Shown: one piece after another, positions 61,154 through 64,000 of the stretch | How positions within the stretch are numbered: position 1 is the stretch's first letter | Layout: each line of letters opens with the position of its first letter | Assembly: GCF_021531595.1 (NCBI RefSeq) | Contig: NZ_JADYUD010000003.1 | Location: 116,875 to 180,874 of the forward strand | DNA: 64,000 nt | Source: Fusobacterium perfoetens | GTDB lineage: Bacteria; Fusobacteriota; Fusobacteriia; Fusobacteriales; Fusobacteriaceae | Direction of reading: 5' to 3' | Notes under the pieces: model-generated | Database searches by the model: none | What the model saw: only the letters and a program-made list of their open reading frames with translations | Told to the model about the DNA's origin: nothing | Made by a program: the position numbers and the translations under genes

Positions 61154-63346
61154 ATGATTGAGAGAGTTATAAAAAGAGACGGGGATATTGTTCCCTTTAA
61201 AAGAGAGAGAATAGAAAGAGCTATTACTCTTGCTGCAGGTCAAAGTGAAAGACCTATGGAGGAAGAGACAATTAAAAGAATAGCTTTACAAATTGAAAAT
61301 CTTGATACTAAAGAACTTGGTGTTGAAGATATTCAAGACCTTGTAGTAAAAAAACTTATGGCGACTTCAAGAAAAGATATAGCTATGTTGTATCAAGGAT
61401 ACAGAGCTGTAATGGCAGATAAAAGAGCTAAAGAAAAAAATATATATAAACAAATTAATGAATTAATAGATGCAACAGATAAAGATCAGATGAATGAAAA
61501 TGCAAATAAGGATTCTAAAACAATATCTGTTCAAAGAGACCTTCTTGCAGGAATTTCTTCAAAAGATTATTATCTTAACAAAATTCTTCCAAAACATTTA
61601 AAGGCTGCTCATGAGTTAGGTGAAATACATATTCACGACCTTGACTACCTTCTTTTCAGAGAAACAAACTGTGAACTTGTTGATGTGGCAAGAATGCTTA
61701 AGGGAGGATGTAAGATAGGAAATGCTAAAATGCTTGAACCTAATTCTGTTGATGTAGCAGTAGGGCATATAGTTCAAATCATCGCTTCAGTTTCTTCTAA
61801 TACTTATGGAGGATGTTCTATCCCTTACTTAGATAAAGTTTTAGTTCCTTATATTATAAAGAGCTTTAAAAAGCATTTTAAAAAGGGACTTAAATATGTA
61901 GAAAGAATGAATGATGAAGCTGTTGAAAAAGTAATGGAAGAAGGAAATATAGAATATTCAAATTCATCTTTAAAAGAAAGATTTCCTCTTGCATTTGATT
62001 ATGCAGCAGATATGACAGAAGAATCAGTTAAACAAGCTATGCAAGGACTTGAATATGAGATTAACTCTCTTTCAACTGTAAATGGTCAAACTCCTTTTAC
62101 AACTATAGGAATAGGAACTGAAACTTCATGGGAAGGAAGATTAGTTCAGAAATATGTATTAAAAACAAGAATGGACGGATTTGGAGCTAAAAAAGAAACA
62201 GCAATATTCCCTAAAATAGTTTATGCAACTTGTGAAGGGCTTAACTTCAATCCAGAAGATCCTAACTGGGATATATCACAGATGGCTTTCAGCTGTATGA
62301 CTAAATCTATTTATCCAGATATTCTTTTTGTTACTAAAGAGCAAGTTGAAAAAGGAACAGTTGTATATCCTATGGGTTGCAGAGCCTTCCTTTCACCATG
62401 GTATGACAAAGATGGAAAAGAAATTTATTCAGGAAGATTTAACTTTGGTGCAACATCAATCAACCTTCCAAGAATTGCAATAAAAAATAAAGGAGACGAA
62501 GCAGGTTTCTATAAAGAACTTGACAGAATCCTTGAACTTTGTAAAGAAAATTCAGTTTTCAGAGCTAAATATCTTGAAAATACTCAGGCAGAAATTGCAC
62601 CTATCATTTGGGAAGAGGGAGCTCTTGCAGAAAAAGATCCTAAAGATACAATAAAAGACCTTATTTATGGAGGATACTCAACAGTATCAATAGGATATAT
62701 AGGTCTTAGTGAAGTTTCTCAATTAGTATATGGAAAAGATTTCTCACAAGACGAAGAAGTTTATGAAAAAACATTTAAAATCTTAAAACATATGGCTGAT
62801 AAAGTGGCTGAGTTTAAAAAAGAAACTAATCTTGGATTTGCTCTTTACGGAACTCCAAGTGAATCACTTTGCAACAGATTCTGTAAAATAGATAAAGAAG
62901 AATTTGGAATAATTCCTATGATTACAGACAAAGGATATTATGATAACTCATTCCATGTTTCTTCTCATATAAAAATAAATCCATTTGAAAAACTTAGAAT
63001 GGAAGCTCCTGGACATAAATATTCTTGGGGAGGACATATAAGTTATATAGAGACAGACTCTTTAAAAAATAATCTTGAGGCTGTTTATGAAATATTAAAA
63101 TATGCAAAATCTGTAGGAATTCACTATATGGGAATAAATCAGCCTGTAGATAAATGCCATAAATGTGGATTTTCAGGAGAATTTCTTGCAACAGAAGAAG
63201 GATTTACTTGTCCTAACTGTGGAAACCATGACAGTACACAGATGAATGTTATAAGAAGAGTGTGTGGATATTTAAGTCAGCCAGATGCAAGACCATTTAA
63301 CAGTGGAAAACAAAAAGAGGTTATAGCAAGAGTAAAACATATGTAG
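61154..63346 (+). CDS. nrdD: Anaerobic ribonucleoside-triphosphate reductase
   Basis: The start is ATG 61154 behind AAGGAGAGG, giving 730 residues. Residues about 1-90 are an ATP-cone (VIKRDGDIVPFKRERIERAI). The catalytic barrel includes NTYGGCSIPYLD-like and the C-terminal Zn ribbon has CHKCG and CPNCG. The glycyl radical site is RRVCGYLSQPDARP near the end. It makes dNTPs anaerobically from NTPs with formate. Overlapping NrdR boxes upstream predict dATP/ATP-dependent repression. Confidence 0.97.
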   Translation: MIERVIKRDGDIVPFKRERIERAITLAAGQSERPMEEETIKRIALQIENLDTKELGVEDIQDLVVKKLMATSRKDIAMLYQGYRAVMADKRAKEKNIYKQINELIDATDKDQMNENANKDSKTISVQRDLLAGISSKDYYLNKILPKHLKAAHELGEIHIHDLDYLLFRETNCELVDVARMLKGGCKIGNAKMLEPNSVDVAVGHIVQIIASVSSNTYGGCSIPYLDKVLVPYIIKSFKKHFKKGLKYVERMNDEAVEKVMEEGNIEYSNSSLKERFPLAFDYAADMTEESVKQAMQGLEYEINSLSTVNGQTPFTTIGIGTETSWEGRLVQKYVLKTRMDGFGAKKETAIFPKIVYATCEGLNFNPEDPNWDISQMAFSCMTKSIYPDILFVTKEQVEKGTVVYPMGCRAFLSPWYDKDGKEIYSGRFNFGATSINLPRIAIKNKGDEAGFYKELDRILELCKENSVFRAKYLENTQAEIAPIIWEEGALAEKDPKDTIKDLIYGGYSTVSIGYIGLSEVSQLVYGKDFSQDEEVYEKTFKILKHMADKVAEFKKETNLGFALYGTPSESLCNRFCKIDKEEFGIIPMITDKGYYDNSFHVSSHIKINPFEKLRMEAPGHKYSWGGHISYIETDSLKNNLEAVYEILKYAKSVGIHYMGINQPVDKCHKCGFSGEFLATEEGFTCPNCGNHDSTQMNVIRRVCGYLSQPDARPFNSGKQKEVIARVKHM

Positions 63347-63359
63347 GAGATGTTACAAA

Positions 63360-63872
63360 ATGAACTATTCAGATATTAAATTTACTGATATGATAAATGG
63401 AAAAGGTATAAGGGTTACTCTTTTTGTAAGTGGGTGCTCTCATAGATGTAAAGGTTGTTTTAATAAAGAAACATGGGACAGTGAATATGGAGTTCCTTTT
63501 ACAGAGGATATTCAGGAAAATATTCTTGAATATTTTGAAAGATTTGATTCTGCAATGAGAGGGTTATCACTTCTTGGAGGAGATCCTACATATTACAAAA
63601 ATGTAGAGCCTTTAAAAGAATTCTGCCAAGAATTTAAAAAGCGTTTTCCTAAAAAAGATATCTGGATATGGTCAGGATTTACATGGGAACAAATAGCTGC
63701 TGATCCAAAAAAATATGAGCTTCTTAAACAATGTGATGTGCTTATAGATGGTAAATTTACAGAAGAACTTAAAGATGTAAATTTAAAATGGAGAGGAAGT
63801 TCAAATCAGAGAGTTATTGATATTCAAGCTACAATAAAAAATAATAATCAAGTAGTTCTTTATGAAAATTAA
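63360..63872 (+). CDS. nrdG: Anaerobic RNR activating protein
   Basis: A 170-residue radical-SAM enzyme. The cluster motif is GCSHRCKGCFN (C-x3-C-x2-C, residues about 25-33), followed by LSLLGGDPTYYKN (the GGE-like block) and IWIWSGFTWEQI. It abstracts the glycyl hydrogen of NrdD. It lies 13 bp after nrdD in the same operon. The stop is followed by a repeat nest that probably ends transcription. Confidence 0.96.
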   Translation: MNYSDIKFTDMINGKGIRVTLFVSGCSHRCKGCFNKETWDSEYGVPFTEDIQENILEYFERFDSAMRGLSLLGGDPTYYKNVEPLKEFCQEFKKRFPKKDIWIWSGFTWEQIAADPKKYELLKQCDVLIDGKFTEELKDVNLKWRGSSNQRVIDIQATIKNNNQVVLYEN

Positions 63873-63886
63873 GAAATAAATTAAAA

Positions 63887-64000
63887 ACGGGCTGTTGTAA
63901 ATCTATAAAAATAAAATTTTATCTTGTGAAAATATTTTTTATTTATATTGTTCGTTTCACTAAAAATGACAAACTCACTTCGTTCAGACAGTGTCATTTT
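63887..64000. repeat. Nested repeats: half of the 46101-type element joined to the 51428-type element
   Basis: 63890-63922 matches 46106-46138 with one mismatch. From 63926 the sequence switches to the 51447-51521 element with 8 mismatches in 75 bp and continues off the window. The second half of the first element is missing at the junction, suggesting one element inserted into or replaced part of the other. Confidence 0.65.

Overview
The window is AT-rich, densely coded DNA that I read as a Fusobacterium chromosome, most likely from the F. ulcerans / F. varium / F. mortiferum group. Evidence: very low GC, AGGAGG ribosome sites, an outer membrane with autotransporter and beta-barrel porin genes alongside Firmicute-like metabolism (CIRCE/groESL, NiaR, class III RNR, [FeFe] hydrogenase, PPDK with its regulator), and a ZTP riboswitch before fhs that closely resembles, from memory, the crystallised F. 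ulcerans example. I see no rRNA, tRNA, CRISPR array, intact prophage or insertion sequence.

Layout. 1-2440: 5' part of a large autotransporter adhesin (minus) behind a leader with two promoters and an early terminator hairpin. 2620-3475: a small helix-turn-helix protein followed by two arrays of 22-bp palindromic iterons. 3476-13117 (minus): ppx/gppA, acyP, then a tightly packed selenium module selD-selA-selB-yedF-DUF3343 plus an L,D-transpeptidase-like gene, then SDR, bcp and yaaA. selD has an in-frame UGA (Sec) at codon 13 and is really 341 codons long. 13324-21881 (plus): htpX, a YwqK repeat protein, a minimal SufC/SufB pair, an SsuABC/NMT1-type ABC transporter, a HAD phosphatase, a Nudix hydrolase and a YgjP-type metallopeptidase. 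21880-26030: an SDR gene between inverted copies of one terminator, alr, an MBL-fold hydrolase, a rhodanese, a candidate sRNA and an unknown protein. 26126-28300: CIRCE-controlled groESL. 28412-33011: a divergent transporter/sugar-isomerase/DeoR locus. 33029-35100: a MerR regulator and an outer-membrane protein, with three promoters of the same TTGACT-19 bp-(-10) type. 35293-42400: sugar ABC ATPase, [FeFe] hydrogenase, guanine-riboswitch NCS2 permease and ZTP-riboswitch fhs. 42399-46077: nadA-nadB-nadC-niaR operon. 47739-48460: a roughly 720-nt apparently non-coding, highly structured transcript (minus). 48752-60720: DUF3798 protein, META lipoprotein, lgt, flavodiiron protein, yhdT-panF, a second UGA-containing gene (HesB-like selenoprotein) behind batD, a thioesterase, and ppdK with its regulator. 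60982-63872: NrdR-box-controlled nrdD-nrdG, ending at a nest of dispersed repeats.

How it fits together. The window encodes a selenocysteine pathway (SelD, SelA, SelB, YedF) and two likely products of it (SelD itself and the HesB-like protein); selC is not here. The anaerobic theme recurs in class III RNR, flavodiiron protein, hydrogenase, minimal Suf, NadA and peroxide-stress genes. One-carbon, purine and NAD supply are each under a recognisable control element (ZTP riboswitch, guanine riboswitch, NiaR). The points most worth follow-up are the ~720-nt structured RNA, the twin iteron arrays, the three MerR-type promoters, the two UGA-encoded selenoproteins and the candidate small RNAs.
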